From: Cellulosimicrobium cellulans
GTDB lineage: Bacteria > Actinomycetota > Actinomycetes > Actinomycetales > Cellulomonadaceae
Assembly: GCF_024124905.1 (NCBI RefSeq)
Contig: NZ_JAMXST010000003.1
Span: 682,001 to 746,000, forward strand
Reading direction: 5' to 3'
Length of the DNA stretch: 64,000 bases
This document shows, piece after piece, positions 54,356 through 64,000 of the stretch. The first letter of the stretch is position 1. Every line of letters starts with the position of its first letter. The notes beneath the pieces were generated by a model. The model was not told where the DNA came from. It saw nothing but the letters and a program-made list of their open reading frames with translations, and searched no databases. The position numbers and the translations under genes are program-made.

Positions 54356-54979
54356 ATGCCCTCGGACAAGGTGGACCTCAAGGCGCTGCACCGCGAGCTG
54401 TACGCCCCGCCGCGCGGGAGGTTCGTCGAGGTGGACGTCCCGACGCTCGCCTACCTCGCGGTCGACGGCGAGGGCGACCCGAACACGTCGCCCGCCTACG
54501 GCGAGGCGGTCGAGGCGCTCTTCTCCCTCGCGTACGCCGTGAAGTTCGCGAGCAAGCGGGAGGGCCGCGACTACGTCGTCGGTCCGCTGGAGGGCCTGTG
54601 GACGGCCGACGACCCGGGCACGTTCGTGCGGCGGGAGAAGGGCGCGTGGCGCTGGACGCTGCTGGTGCTCCAGCCGGACTGGGTCGACGAGGACCTCGTC
54701 GTCGCGGCCACGGAGTCGGTCCGCGCGAAGAAGGACGCACCGGCCGCGCTCGACCTCGTGCGGCGCACGAGCCTGACCGAGGGCCGGTCCGTGGAGACCC
54801 TGCACGTCGGGTCGTACGACGACGAGGGCCCGGTGCTCGCGGAGCTGCACGACGTCTACCTGCCCGAGCACGGCCTCACGTTCGCCGGTCCGCACCACGA
54901 GATCTACCTGAGCGACGTGCGACGCACGGACCCGGCGAGGCTCCGCACGGTGCTGCGCCAACCCGTCCGCCCGGTCTGA
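54356..54979 (+). CDS. GyrI-like small-molecule-binding domain protein
   Basis: 207 residues, single GyrI-like (SOUL/AraC-effector) domain: RFVEVDVPTLAYLAVDGEGDPNTSPAYGEAVEALFSLAYAVKF, WRWTLLVLQPDWVDEDLV, and the C-terminal GPVLAELHDVYLPEHGLTFAGPHHEIYLSDVRRTDP. These stand-alone proteins bind small cationic or drug-like molecules; some have hydrolase activity on cyclopropanoid toxins. ATG 54356 lies 6 nt after TAGCGT. It faces the radical-SAM gene, with three 21-bp repeats in between. Confidence 0.88.
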   Translation: MPSDKVDLKALHRELYAPPRGRFVEVDVPTLAYLAVDGEGDPNTSPAYGEAVEALFSLAYAVKFASKREGRDYVVGPLEGLWTADDPGTFVRREKGAWRWTLLVLQPDWVDEDLVVAATESVRAKKDAPAALDLVRRTSLTEGRSVETLHVGSYDDEGPVLAELHDVYLPEHGLTFAGPHHEIYLSDVRRTDPARLRTVLRQPVRPV

Positions 54980-54990
54980 CGACGACCAGG

Positions 54991-55054
54991 CCTCTACCTC
55001 GCGCTACCGGGCCTCTACCTCGCGCTACCAGGGCTCTGCCTCGCGCTACCTGGG
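54991..55054. repeat. Three tandem 21-bp repeats at a convergent junction
   Basis: CTCTACCTCGCGCTACCGGGC (54992-55012) is followed by two more copies at 55013-55033 and 55034-55054 with 1-4 changes. Each holds the motif CTCTACCTCGCG, complement CGCGAGGTAGAG, shared with the repeats at 28411 and 9735. Confidence 0.85.
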
Positions 55055-55070
55055 CAGCGACCACCCGCGG

Positions 55071-55784
55071 TCAGGCGGCCGACCGGCGTCGTGCCCAGGC
55101 GAGGTCCGTCTCGTCGAGCACGTCGGCGAGCCGGCGGCCCGCGAGCGCGCGGGTCCACGCGGCGGACGCGCCGTCCGGCGCGGCCTCCTGGAGCACCCAC
55201 TCGCGCACCCCGAGGCGGCGCAGGTGCGTGCCGAGCGCGAGGAGCTCGGTGCGCGAGTGCACGCTCGGGTCGACCGTGGTGCGCACCTCGTGGTCGACGC
55301 CGGAGCGCAGCAGCACGGTCAGCGCCTCGAACGCGCGGCGCCCGGACGGGATCGTCCCCGTGACGACCGGGTAGCGCGAGGGCAGGTGCTTGATGTCGAG
55401 CCCGACCCAGTCCACGAACGGCAGGAGCCGCGCGAGCCGGGCCGGCCAGGGGCCGGCGGTGTGCAGCCCGACGTCGAGGCCGAGGCCGCGCACGTCGTCG
55501 ATCGCGCCGAGCAGGCCGGGGTGGAGCGTCGGCTCGCCGCCCGAGAAGACGACGCCGTCGAGCAGCCGACGGCGCGGGGCGAGGAACGCGACGACCTCCG
55601 ACCACGGGACCGTGTCCCCGGGCGGCGGTGCGCCGTGGGCCGCGACCGCGCACAGTCCCGGGTGGTGGCAGTACCCGCAGTGCCACGGGCAGCCCTGGGT
55701 GAGGACCGTCGCCACCCTCCGCCCGGGCCAGTCCGTGACGGACAACCGGTTCAGTCCGGCGACCACGAGGCCGGGGCGGGTCAT
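55071..55784 (-). CDS. Radical-SAM anaerobic ribonucleotide reductase activase-like protein
   Basis: 237 residues. The radical-SAM cluster motif CX3CX2C is present (Cys32, Cys36, Cys39 in GCPWHCGYCHHPGL). Next come VVFSGGEPTLHPGL (SAM-binding GGE), WVGLDIKHLPSRYPVVTG and DPSVHSRTELLALGTHLRRLG. The pattern matches NrdG/PflA-type activating enzymes of the small subgroup that activates class III ribonucleotide reductase. The cognate NrdD is not in the window, so the substrate protein is uncertain. ATG 55784 has a GGAAGGAG site. Confidence 0.85.
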   Translation of the reverse strand: MTRPGLVVAGLNRLSVTDWPGRRVATVLTQGCPWHCGYCHHPGLCAVAAHGAPPPGDTVPWSEVVAFLAPRRRLLDGVVFSGGEPTLHPGLLGAIDDVRGLGLDVGLHTAGPWPARLARLLPFVDWVGLDIKHLPSRYPVVTGTIPSGRRAFEALTVLLRSGVDHEVRTTVDPSVHSRTELLALGTHLRRLGVREWVLQEAAPDGASAAWTRALAGRRLADVLDETDLAWARRRSAA

Positions 55785-56063
55785 CGGCGGCTCCTTCCGA
55801 CGCACGACGGCCCGGCAGTCCGACGGGTCGGGGTCGCCCGCCGCGCTGCCAGGACCTCGAACGTAGCGCCGCCGCCCGGTGCGCCGGACCGGCCGAAGGT
55901 CCCGACCTGCGCGGCGCACGACGGCGTCCCCGGTCGACGCCCCGCCGCCGCGGGCGGGTTCACAGGGAGGACATAGCCGCGCGCTACTCCCGTCCCAGTC
56001 GCGCTCCCTAGCGTCCTGGTCATCCGCCACCCGTCGGGGTGGCATCGATCCTGGGAGTCGAGG
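55785..56063. promoter_or_regulatory. Divergent promoter region before the export operon
   Basis: 279 bp without a gene, between the radical-SAM gene and the adaptor gene. A TAGCGT (56009-56014) may be a -10, and a short hairpin (GCCACCC 56026-56032 with GGGTGGC 56037-56043) lies in the leader before the first start codon. No clear operator. Confidence 0.4.
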
Positions 56064-57488
56064 GTGCTGCTGCAACGCTCGCGGTCGTCCGTGCCCACCA
56101 CGGAGTCGGGGACGAGGCCCGCCGATCCACCGGAGCCGGACGAGGCGCCGGGGACCAGCGAAGACCGCGGCACCCGTCGTGGCCGGCTGACGCGGCGGCT
56201 GCGCGGGCCTCGGCCCCGCCGGCGGGCGGTCGTGGTCGGGGTGATCGCCGTCCTCGTGGTCGCCGCGCTGGTCGTCTACCTCACGGTCCTGCGGCCGCGC
56301 GCGTCGTCGGCCCCGGAGGCGGGAGCCCTGCAGCCGACCACCGCGCAGGCGAGCACGACGACGTTCGAGCGGACCGTGACGACGACGGGGACGCTCACGC
56401 CGAGCGTGCGGGAGGACGTGTCGTTCGCGGCGTCGGGCACCGTGCAGTCGGTCGAGGTCGCCGCGGGCGACACGGTCGAGGCGGGTCAGACGCTCGCGAC
56501 GATCGACACCCTGCAGCTCGACGCCGCGCTCGCGCGGGCGAACGCGGACCTCGCGCAGGCGCAGGCCGACCTCGCGGACGCGCGGGAGTCCGACGACGGC
56601 AGCGACGCGGCGGAGGCAGCCGTCGAGGCGCGCGAGTCCGCCGTCGCGGTCGCGCAGCAGGCGTACGACGAGGCCGCGGCGGCGATGTCCGACGCGACGC
56701 TCACCGCCTCGGTGGGTGGTCTGGTGACGTCGGTCGGCGTCGCGGTGGGGGACACGGTGGGCCCGTCGTCGAGCACGGGCTCGTCCGGGTCGACCGGCGC
56801 GGCCGACCAGGGTGGTGCCGGAGCGATGCCCGGCACGTCGAGCGGCGGGTCGACCAGCACCTCGTCGTCCGGCTCGTCCGACACCGCGGCGTTCACCATC
56901 GTCGGGACCGACGCGTGGACGGTCGAGGTGAGCGTCGGGGAGTCCGACGTCGCGGCGATCGAGACGGGAGATCAGGTCGAGATGACGTCGGACGACCTCG
57001 CCGAGACGGTGTTCGGCACCGTGAGCGAGATCGGGCGTCTGCCCTCCACGACGCAGGGCGCGGTCGCGTACCCCGTGACGGTCGCGGTCACCGGCAGTCC
57101 CGAGGGCCTGCACGACGGCGTGAGCGTCGACGTCTCGATCGTCACCGAGCGCCGCACCGACGTGCTCTCCGTGCCGGCCGCAGCCGTCTCGACGAACGAC
57201 GACGGGGCCTCGGTCGTGACGCTCGTGGACGGGGACGGGTCGACCTCGGAGCAGGTCGTCGAGACCGGTGAGTCGTCGGGCCAGATGATCGAGATCGTGT
57301 CCGGCCTGTCGGAGGGGGACACCGTGCAGTACACCGCGTTCACCCCGGGCGCCGGACGCGGCCAGGGCGGGGTGGGAGGCTTCGACCCGTCCCAGATGCC
57401 CGGGCGCGGCCAGGGCGGGTTCCCCGAGGGCTTCGATCCCTCGCAGCTGCCCGCCGGCGGCTTCCCCGGCCGCGGGGGGAACTCGTGA
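56064..57488 (+). CDS. Efflux adaptor (HlyD/MacA-like membrane fusion protein), first copy
   Basis: 474 residues. A cytoplasmic basic N-terminus, one membrane helix (about 55-77, RAVVVGVIAVLVVAALVVYLTV), then a split lipoyl domain (FAASGTVQSVEVAAGDTVEAGQTLATID), a coiled-coil hairpin (about 150-215, LARANADLAQAQADLADARE), a Ser/Gly/Thr linker, a beta-barrel and a membrane-proximal domain. The C-terminus is Gly/Phe/Pro-rich (GGFDPSQMPGRGQ, GGFPEGF, GGFPGRG). GTG 56064 has GGGAG upstream. It overlaps the ATPase start (GTGA). In a monoderm it probably forms an extracytoplasmic funnel for the MacB-like permease. Confidence 0.88.
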   Translation: MLLQRSRSSVPTTESGTRPADPPEPDEAPGTSEDRGTRRGRLTRRLRGPRPRRRAVVVGVIAVLVVAALVVYLTVLRPRASSAPEAGALQPTTAQASTTTFERTVTTTGTLTPSVREDVSFAASGTVQSVEVAAGDTVEAGQTLATIDTLQLDAALARANADLAQAQADLADARESDDGSDAAEAAVEARESAVAVAQQAYDEAAAAMSDATLTASVGGLVTSVGVAVGDTVGPSSSTGSSGSTGAADQGGAGAMPGTSSGGSTSTSSSGSSDTAAFTIVGTDAWTVEVSVGESDVAAIETGDQVEMTSDDLAETVFGTVSEIGRLPSTTQGAVAYPVTVAVTGSPEGLHDGVSVDVSIVTERRTDVLSVPAAAVSTNDDGASVVTLVDGDGSTSEQVVETGESSGQMIEIVSGLSEGDTVQYTAFTPGAGRGQGGVGGFDPSQMPGRGQGGFPEGFDPSQLPAGGFPGRGGNS

Positions 57489-58227
57489 CCGCCGCGACGA
57501 GCGTGGTCGGTCTCGCGGGTCTCCCGGCCGATCCGGGCTACTCGCCGGTCATCGACCTGTGCGGCGCGCGCAAGACCTACCGCACGGGCGACCTCGAGTT
57601 CGAGGCGCTGCGCGGCGTCGACCTGCGGATCGATCGCGGCGAGTACGTCGCGATCGTCGGGCCGTCGGGCTCGGGCAAGTCGACGCTCATGAACGTGCTC
57701 GGCTGCCTCGACACGCTCACCTCGGGCACGTACCGGCTCGCGGGCGACGACGTCGACGACCTGGACGAGACCGACCTGGCGAGCGTGCGCAACGAGCAGA
57801 TCGGCTTCGTGTTCCAGCAGTTCAACCTGCTGCCGTCGCTCTCCGCGCTGCGCAACGTCGAGCTCCCGCTCGTGTACCGGGGCGTGGCCTCGGCGGAGCG
57901 CCGGGAGCGGGCCGCGGAGGCGCTCGCCCGCGTCGGCCTCGCCGACCGCACCGCGCACCGGCCCGGCCAGCTCTCGGGCGGCCAGCAGCAGCGCGTCGCC
58001 GTCGCGCGGGCGCTCGTCGGCGAGCCGGCGCTCGTCCTCGCGGACGAGCCGACCGGCAACCTCGACTCCCGTTCGACCGCCGACGTGCTCGACCTGCTCG
58101 ACGCGCTGCACGCGCAGGGCCGCACGATCGTCCTCATCACGCACGAGCACGAGGTCGCGCAGCGGTCCCGGCGGGTCGTGCGCGTGCTCGACGGCCTCGT
58201 GACGTCGGACGAGCGGGTGGTGGCGTC

Positions 58228-58231
<4 letters not shown>
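57485..58231 (+). CDS. ABC export ATP-binding protein (MacB-type)
   Basis: 248 residues. Walker [20 protein letters not shown] (about residue 58), Q-loop [23 protein letters not shown], signature [19 protein letters not shown], Walker [24 protein letters not shown] and switch [11 protein letters not shown]. Canonical MacB-type ATPase of the MacAB efflux class. The start overlaps the adaptor stop, and its stop overlaps the permease start (ATGA), so the three are coupled. Confidence 0.95.
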
Positions 58232-59445
<1,214 letters not shown>

Positions 59446-59494
59446 CCCCGCCCTGCTCCCTCCCGATCCTCGACACGCACACCTGGAGAGCTCC

Positions 59495-60442
59495 ATGACC
59501 TCGCGCACCACGCGCCCCCGCACCGGCCGGCCTCGCGGCGCCCTCGTCGCGCTCGGCGCCCTCGGCCTCGCGCTCGCCCTCACGGCGTGCTCCGCCTTGG
59601 ACGCCGCGACCCCCGACGACTCACCGTCGGACGCCGCGGCCGACCAGGGCGCGGCGCCCGAGGGCGCGTCCCAGGGCCGCGGCGGCCGTGCCCCCGGCGT
59701 CTCGGGCGAGATCGCCGCCGTCGACGGGACGACCGCGCAGGTCCAGGACGACGAGTCGCAGACCGCCGTCGTCTGGGCCGACGACACCACGATCAGCGTC
59801 ACGGTGGACGGCGCGCTCACCGACGTGACCGTCGGGTCGTGCGTCCTGGCGGTGACCGGCTCCCTGCCGCGGGACGAGGCCGAGGACTCGGCGGGAGACG
59901 CGGCCACGAGCGTCGCCGTGAGCGAGCCGGTGGACGGCGCGTGCACCGGCGGCTTCGGAGGGTTCGGCGGTGGCGGGTTCCCCGGCGGCGGTGAGCGACC
60001 TCAGGGCGCGCCGACGGACATGCCGTCCGACCTGCCCGAGATGCCCGACGGCGCACCGACCGACATGCCCTCGGGCGCACCGGACCGCGAGGGCGGGCCG
60101 GGTGGAGGCTTCGGCGGTCTGACGACGGGCCTCGTGACGACGGTCGACGGCTCCACGATCACGGTGCGCACGACCTCGCCCGAGGGGGAGACCTCCGAGG
60201 AGAGCGTCTCGGTCGACGACGCGACCACCTACACGGTCCAGCGCGCGGGCACGGCCGACGACGTCGTCGTCGGGCAGTGCGTCACCGCCCAGGGCGAGAG
60301 CGAGGACGGCGGCGTGTTCGCCGCGACGAGCCTGAGCGTCTCCGCTCCCGGCGACGACGGGTGCACGAGCGGGTTCCCCGGCGGCCGGGGCGGGTTCCCC
60401 GGCGTGCGCGGTGGCCAGGACGAGGACGGTCGCGATGCGTGA
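59495..60442 (+). CDS. Secreted lipoprotein with two repeated beta domains
   Basis: 315 residues. Lipobox Cys at about residue 32 ([10 protein letters not shown]). Two similar DUF5666-like domains are visible: [20 protein letters not shown] with [14 protein letters not shown], and [21 protein letters not shown] with [24 protein letters not shown]. They are separated by a Gly/Phe/Pro/Met-rich linker ([33 protein letters not shown]). ATG 59495 has GGAGAG. It is 49 bp after the permease and overlaps the second adaptor by 8 bp, so it belongs to the export operon. Role unknown; perhaps a sensor or accessory for the pump. Confidence 0.8.
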   Translation: MTSRTTRPRTGRPRGALVALGALGLALALTACSALDAATPDDSPSDAAADQGAAPEGASQGRGGRAPGVSGEIAAVDGTTAQVQDDESQTAVVWADDTTISVTVDGALTDVTVGSCVLAVTGSLPRDEAEDSAGDAATSVAVSEPVDGACTGGFGGFGGGGFPGGGERPQGAPTDMPSDLPEMPDGAPTDMPSGAPDREGGPGGGFGGLTTGLVTTVDGSTITVRTTSPEGETSEESVSVDDATTYTVQRAGTADDVVVGQCVTAQGESEDGGVFAATSLSVSAPGDDGCTSGFPGGRGGFPGVRGGQDEDGRDA

Positions 60443-62414
60443 CGCGGTCGTTCGTCGTCGCCGCCGGTCGCGGCGCCACCGGTGGGTCGCCGCGGGCATC
60501 GCGGTCGCCGTGCTGGGCGCGGGGGGCGCCGCCGTCGCCCTGCGGCCTGCTGCCGCGCAGTACCGCACGGCGACGGTCGCCACGGGTGACGTCGCGCAGC
60601 AGGTGTCGGTCAGCGCCACCGTGGCGTCCGCGAGCCGCGCCGACGTGACGTTCGGCGCGTCGGGCACCGTCGCGACCGTCGACGTCGCCGCCGGTGACCG
60701 CGTCGAGGCGGGCCAGGTCCTCGCCACGCTCGACGCCGACGCGCTGCAGGACGCCGTCGACGACGCGAACGAGACCCTTGCCGAGGCGCAGCAGACCCTC
60801 GCCGACGACCTCGACGCCCAGTCGTCCGGCTCGGGCTCGACGGCGAGCGTGACGTCCGCCTCCGGGACGGGCGCGGTCGGGGCCGGTACCTCCGCGGGCG
60901 GGTCCGTGCTCCTCGTCAGCACGACGGGTGCGGGCGCGCGCGCCGTGACGCTCACGGCCGCCGACGGGTCGAGCGAGGCCGAGCAGGCGGTCACCACCGC
61001 GCTCGACGCGCTGGCCGACGCACGGACGGCCGTGCAGACGGCGCAGGAGGCGCTCCTCGCGGGGTACGAGTCCGTCGCGGACGCCCTGCTCGCCGGCACC
61101 GCGGCGCTGGGCACCTCGGGCGACGCGGTCGCCGCCGCGACCGGCGACCAGGGCCCGTGCGCCGCGGTCCTCGTGGCCGGAACCGCCGACGCCGCCGTGA
61201 CCGAGGACGAGCTGACCGCGTGCGTCGCCGCGATCGTCTCCGCGCAGGAGGCCCTCGCCGCGACCGACGGCGCCCAGCAGACGACCGGAGCGGCGCAGAC
61301 GGCCCTGCGGGACCTCGTGGCGAACCTCGACGACGCCGTGACCACGCTCGGCGAGAGGTCCGCCGAGCTGGACGCCGCGGTGGCGGCGCTCCTCGACGCC
61401 TCCGGTCCGGGCAGCGGCTCCGGCAGCGCCGGTGGGGCACCTGATGCCGGAGCCGGCACGGGGGCGGGGACGGGCGCCGACGGCGGTGCGTCCCCCGGGG
61501 GCGGAGCCGCTCCCTCGGGCGGGGGCGCGGGGGCGACCCCGGATCTCTCGGGCGGCGGTACCGGGGCCGTCGGGTCGGCCGCGGGCGGCGCGCCGTCGGG
61601 CGGATCCGCGACGACCAGGGGCGACGGGACGTCGTCGGGCACCGTGACCGCGGAGCGCATCCTCGCCGACCGCGCGGCCGTCAGCGTGGCCGAGCGGCAG
61701 CTCGACATCGCCGCGGCGGCCGCGGTGGCGGGCACCCTCACCGCGCCGATCTCCGGGACCGTGGCACAGGTGGACGTGACCCCGGGCGCGTCGGTCGGCA
61801 CGAGCGACACGGCCGTGACCGTCCTCGGCGACGGCGGCTACGTGCTCACGACGACCCTCGACCTCGCCGAGGTGGGTGCGGTCGAGGTCGGCCAGGCCGT
61901 CACCGCGACCGTTCCCGCCACGGGCGGTGCGTACACGGGCACCGTGAGCAGCATCGGGATCCTCGACGACTCGCAGACCTCGACCCCGTCGTACGCCGCG
62001 GCCGTCGCGCTCGACGCGGTCGACGGCGAGCTGCCCGAGGGCGCGTCCGCGTCCGCGACGATCGCGGTCGCCGAGGTGAGCGACGTCCTCGTCGTCCCGA
62101 CGTCCGCCGTGGCCGCGGACGGGCCGGCGCGCACGGTCCGGGTGCTCGACGGCGACGGCGTGCGCACCGTGACGGTGACGACGGGCGCCGTCGGGCCGGA
62201 GGTCACCGAGGTCACCGAGGGCCTCGCCGCAGGCGACGAGGTCGTGCTGGCCGACCTGGCCCGAGAGCTCGTGCCCGACGACGAGGAGTCGAGCGGGCTC
62301 GCCGGCCTGGGCGGGTCCGAGGGGCAGAGCGGCTTCCCCCAGGGAGGCTTCCCCCAGGGGGGCTTCCCCGAGGGGGGCTTCCCTGAGGGTGGCTTCTCCC
62401 GCACCGGCGGATGA
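60435..62414 (+). CDS. Efflux adaptor (HlyD/MacA-like), second, enlarged copy
   Basis: 659 residues. Membrane helix at about 22-42, lipoyl half (FGASGTVATVDVAAGDRVEAGQVLATLD), a long Ala-rich coiled-coil region (about 95-320), a Gly/Ser/Ala-rich insert (about 325-405), then the second lipoyl half (LTAPISGTVAQVDVTPGASVGTSDTAVTVL), beta-barrel and membrane-proximal domain (VLVVPTSAVAADGPARTVRVLD). It ends in four repeats of a GFPQG/GFPEG pentapeptide. ATG 60435 overlaps the lipoprotein gene. Much longer than usual adaptors (about 400), mainly from the insert and the coiled coil. Second adaptor for one ABC pump, which is unusual. Confidence 0.85.
   Translation: MRDAVVRRRRRSRRHRWVAAGIAVAVLGAGGAAVALRPAAAQYRTATVATGDVAQQVSVSATVASASRADVTFGASGTVATVDVAAGDRVEAGQVLATLDADALQDAVDDANETLAEAQQTLADDLDAQSSGSGSTASVTSASGTGAVGAGTSAGGSVLLVSTTGAGARAVTLTAADGSSEAEQAVTTALDALADARTAVQTAQEALLAGYESVADALLAGTAALGTSGDAVAAATGDQGPCAAVLVAGTADAAVTEDELTACVAAIVSAQEALAATDGAQQTTGAAQTALRDLVANLDDAVTTLGERSAELDAAVAALLDASGPGSGSGSAGGAPDAGAGTGAGTGADGGASPGGGAAPSGGGAGATPDLSGGGTGAVGSAAGGAPSGGSATTRGDGTSSGTVTAERILADRAAVSVAERQLDIAAAAAVAGTLTAPISGTVAQVDVTPGASVGTSDTAVTVLGDGGYVLTTTLDLAEVGAVEVGQAVTATVPATGGAYTGTVSSIGILDDSQTSTPSYAAAVALDAVDGELPEGASASATIAVAEVSDVLVVPTSAVAADGPARTVRVLDGDGVRTVTVTTGAVGPEVTEVTEGLAAGDEVVLADLARELVPDDEESSGLAGLGGSEGQSGFPQGGFPQGGFPEGGFPEGGFSRTGG
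62331..62390 (+). repeat. Four tandem 15-bp repeats at the 3' end of the second adaptor gene
   Basis: Units begin GGCTTCCC at 62331, 62346, 62361 and 62376 and encode GFPQG, GFPQG, GFPEG, GFPEG. A slippage-prone array near the stop codon. Confidence 0.88.
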
Positions 62415-62429
62415 GGACGTCGATCCAGG

Positions 62430-64000
62430 TCATCCGGACCCGCGAGGCAGGCGGACGGTGAAGGTCGTGCCGGTGGGGTCGGGTTCGTCCGCGGTCGCCG
62501 ACGTCACGGTGATCGTGCCGCCGTGCGCGGTGACGATCGCGTCGGCGATGGCGAGGCCCAGGCCGGTGGAGCCGCCGGTGCGGTTGCGGGCGTCGTCGCC
62601 GCGCGTGAAGCGCCGGAAGAGCGTCGGGCGCAGGGTCGGCGGGACGCCGGGGCCGTCGTCGGCGACGGTGAGCACGACGTCCTCGCCGTCGGTCGTCAGC
62701 CGTACCGCGACGTGGGTGCCGGGCGGGGTGTGCGTGCGCGCGTTGGCGAGGAGGTTCGCGAGCACCTGGCGCAGGCTCGCCTCGTCGCCCAGGACCTCGA
62801 GGTCGACGTCCTCGTCGGTGTCCTCGCCGCGCGCGTCGGGCAGGTCCGTGGCGAGGTCGACGTCCAGGTCGCCGGTGCCGGGCAGGTCGAGGTCCCAGTC
62901 GTGGTCGGGCCCGGCGGCGTGGGCGTCCATGACGGCGTCCACGGCGAGGCCGGCGAGGTCGACGGGCGCGCGGTCGAGCGGGCGGCCGGCGTCGAGCCGC
63001 GCGAGGAGCAGGAGGTCCTCGACGAGCCCCGTCATGCGGACGGCCTCGGACTCGATGCGGTCGAGCGAGCGCGCGGTGGCGGGCGGGACGTCGTCGGGGG
63101 AGCGGCGCACGAGCTCGGCGTACCCGCGGATGGAGGCGAGCGGGGTGCGCAGCTCGTGGCTCGCGTCGGCGACGAACCGCCGCACCTGGGTCTCGGAGTC
63201 GTGGCGCGCCTGGAGCGAGGTCTCGACGTTCTCCAGCATGCGGTTCAGCGCGGCGCCCACCTGCCCGACCTCGGTGCGCTCGTCGGTGAGGTCGGCCGGG
63301 ACGCGCGGGATCGCGTCGATCTCGCCCTGCGCGAGCTCCAGCTCGGAGACGCGGCTCGCCGCGGCGGCGACGTCGTCGAGCGGCCGGAGCGAGCGCCGCA
63401 CGAGCCACGTGCCCAGGAGCACGGCGGCGAGCAGGCCCGCGGCGCCGAGCGCGACCTGGACGGAGACGTAGTCCTCGACCGTCGCGTCGACGCTCGTCGT
63501 GCTCGAGGCGACGACGACGGGCTGGTCGTCGTCCGTCGTCCGGTGCACGGCACGGAACGGCCCGAGGTCCGGCAGGTCGACGTCGTGCGCCCTGCCGTCG
63601 GCCGGGACGGCCTCGAGCGTGGCGATCTGGGCCTCGTCGAGCGTGACGCGCTCGAGCGTCGGCGAGACGTACTCCGCGAGCACGATCTCGCCGTCGGCGT
63701 AGCGCACGAGCGCGCTCCCCGGACCGATGCCGGCAGGCAGGCGTGCCGGGTCGTCGCCGTCGGGAAGGCTGCTGGGCGACGGGGCCGGGGTGCCCGTCGC
63801 GTCGTCAGGGAGCTGCCTGCCGGGCGGAAGGCCCCCGGGCCCCTGCGCGAGCCGCTGACTCGCCTGCTCGAGCTCGTGGTCGACCTGGGTGACGAGCTGG
63901 GTGCGCAGCGCCGCGGTCGAGGCGGCGGCGAGCCCGACGGTCACGACGAGGACGACACCGGCGACCACGAGGACGAGCCGTCGCCGCAGCGCGGTGGGAC
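62430..64000 (-). CDS. Two-component sensor histidine kinase (5' end outside the window)
   Basis: At least 523 codons; the reading frame continues past the window edge (PTALRRRLVLVVAGVVLVVT), so GTG 63968 is not the true start. Order: membrane helix 1, extracytoplasmic sensor region rich in Pro/Asp, helix 2 (VALGAAGLLAAVLLGTWLV), HAMP (RRSLRPLDDVAAAASRVSEL), HisKA with phospho-acceptor His in FVADASHELRTPLASIRGYA, then HATPase with N box LANLLANARTHTPPGT, G1 VADDGPGVP and G2 GGSTGLGLAIADAIVTAHGG. An acidic insert (DLDVDLATDLPDARGEDTDEDVDLEV) interrupts the kinase domain. Converges on the export operon with a 15-bp gap; the response regulator is presumably just beyond the window. It may regulate the exporter. 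Confidence 0.92.
   Translation of the reverse strand, partial: PTALRRRLVLVVAGVVLVVTVGLAAASTAALRTQLVTQVDHELEQASQRLAQGPGGLPPGRQLPDDATGTPAPSPSSLPDGDDPARLPAGIGPGSALVRYADGEIVLAEYVSPTLERVTLDEAQIATLEAVPADGRAHDVDLPDLGPFRAVHRTTDDDQPVVVASSTTSVDATVEDYVSVQVALGAAGLLAAVLLGTWLVRRSLRPLDDVAAAASRVSELELAQGEIDAIPRVPADLTDERTEVGQVGAALNRMLENVETSLQARHDSETQVRRFVADASHELRTPLASIRGYAELVRRSPDDVPPATARSLDRIESEAVRMTGLVEDLLLLARLDAGRPLDRAPVDLAGLAVDAVMDAHAAGPDHDWDLDLPGTGDLDVDLATDLPDARGEDTDEDVDLEVLGDEASLRQVLANLLANARTHTPPGTHVAVRLTTDGEDVVLTVADDGPGVPPTLRPTLFRRFTRGDDARNRTGGSTGLGLAIADAIVTAHGGTITVTSATADEPDPTGTTFTVRLPRGSG

Overview
The window is very GC-rich DNA from an actinobacterium, most likely a member of Micrococcales near Cellulosimicrobium, Cellulomonas or Promicromonospora. 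The evidence is a bacterial proteasome activator ending in GQYL, a complete conservon (cvnABCD), DtxR/IdeR-type iron boxes, a DUF5926 protein, tRNAs without an encoded CCA, and many genes whose start codon lies 6-7 nt after a TANNNT -10 element (leaderless mRNAs). The genus is an inference; family names come from reading translations, with no database search.

Layout. 1-2.9 kb is an accessory patch of lower GC. It holds a DUF6414-like gene, an IS3-family element whose transposase gene carries an internal ~245 bp inversion, and a truncated, frameshifted IS30-family transposase. 3.1-10.5 kb is heme iron acquisition: hmuTUV on the minus strand and the heme oxygenase gene hmuO, each behind a DtxR-like box, around a plus-strand fdhD-formate dehydrogenase-like pair. 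10.5-19.1 kb has an MFS exporter, a TetR regulator, a DinB-fold protein, a hypothetical protein, a gene-free 640 bp stretch (DnaA-box-like cluster and a possible small RNA), pirin, DUF5926, a glycosyltransferase and a choloylglycine-hydrolase-like enzyme. 19.1-23.8 kb is one 1569-codon gene made of two tandem copies of a secreted phosphatase-like domain plus a polytopic membrane domain. 24-25 kb is a FusB-like EF-G-binding protein gene followed by its TetR regulator behind a strong palindromic operator. 25-29.4 kb is housekeeping: lipid/diacylglycerol kinase, serS, HAD phosphatase, map.

29.5-34.5 kb is a LacI-controlled sugar ABC importer with two matching operators. Then come an EamA exporter, the proteasome activator bpa and a quinone oxidoreductase. 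37.5-43.3 kb is the conservon cvnABCD. It is followed by tRNA-Ser(UGA), a 1485-aa LPXTG-anchored repeat surface protein, a threonine/serine exporter, tRNA-Ser(GCU), an ABC ATPase/FtsX pair, tRNA-Arg(ACG), a TetR-hydrolase pair, a GyrI-like protein and an orphan radical-SAM activase. 56.0-62.4 kb is a five-gene MacAB-like export operon with two adaptor proteins and a lipoprotein. The window ends inside a convergent sensor histidine kinase gene.

The points most worth a second look are the inverted core of the IS3 transposase, a short repeat (consensus CGCGAGGTAGARC, regularly spaced by 20-21 bp) found at three convergent gene junctions, the duplicated phosphatase/membrane giant, the autoregulated FusB-like operon, and the promoter-to-hairpin unit at 14.55-14.93 kb.
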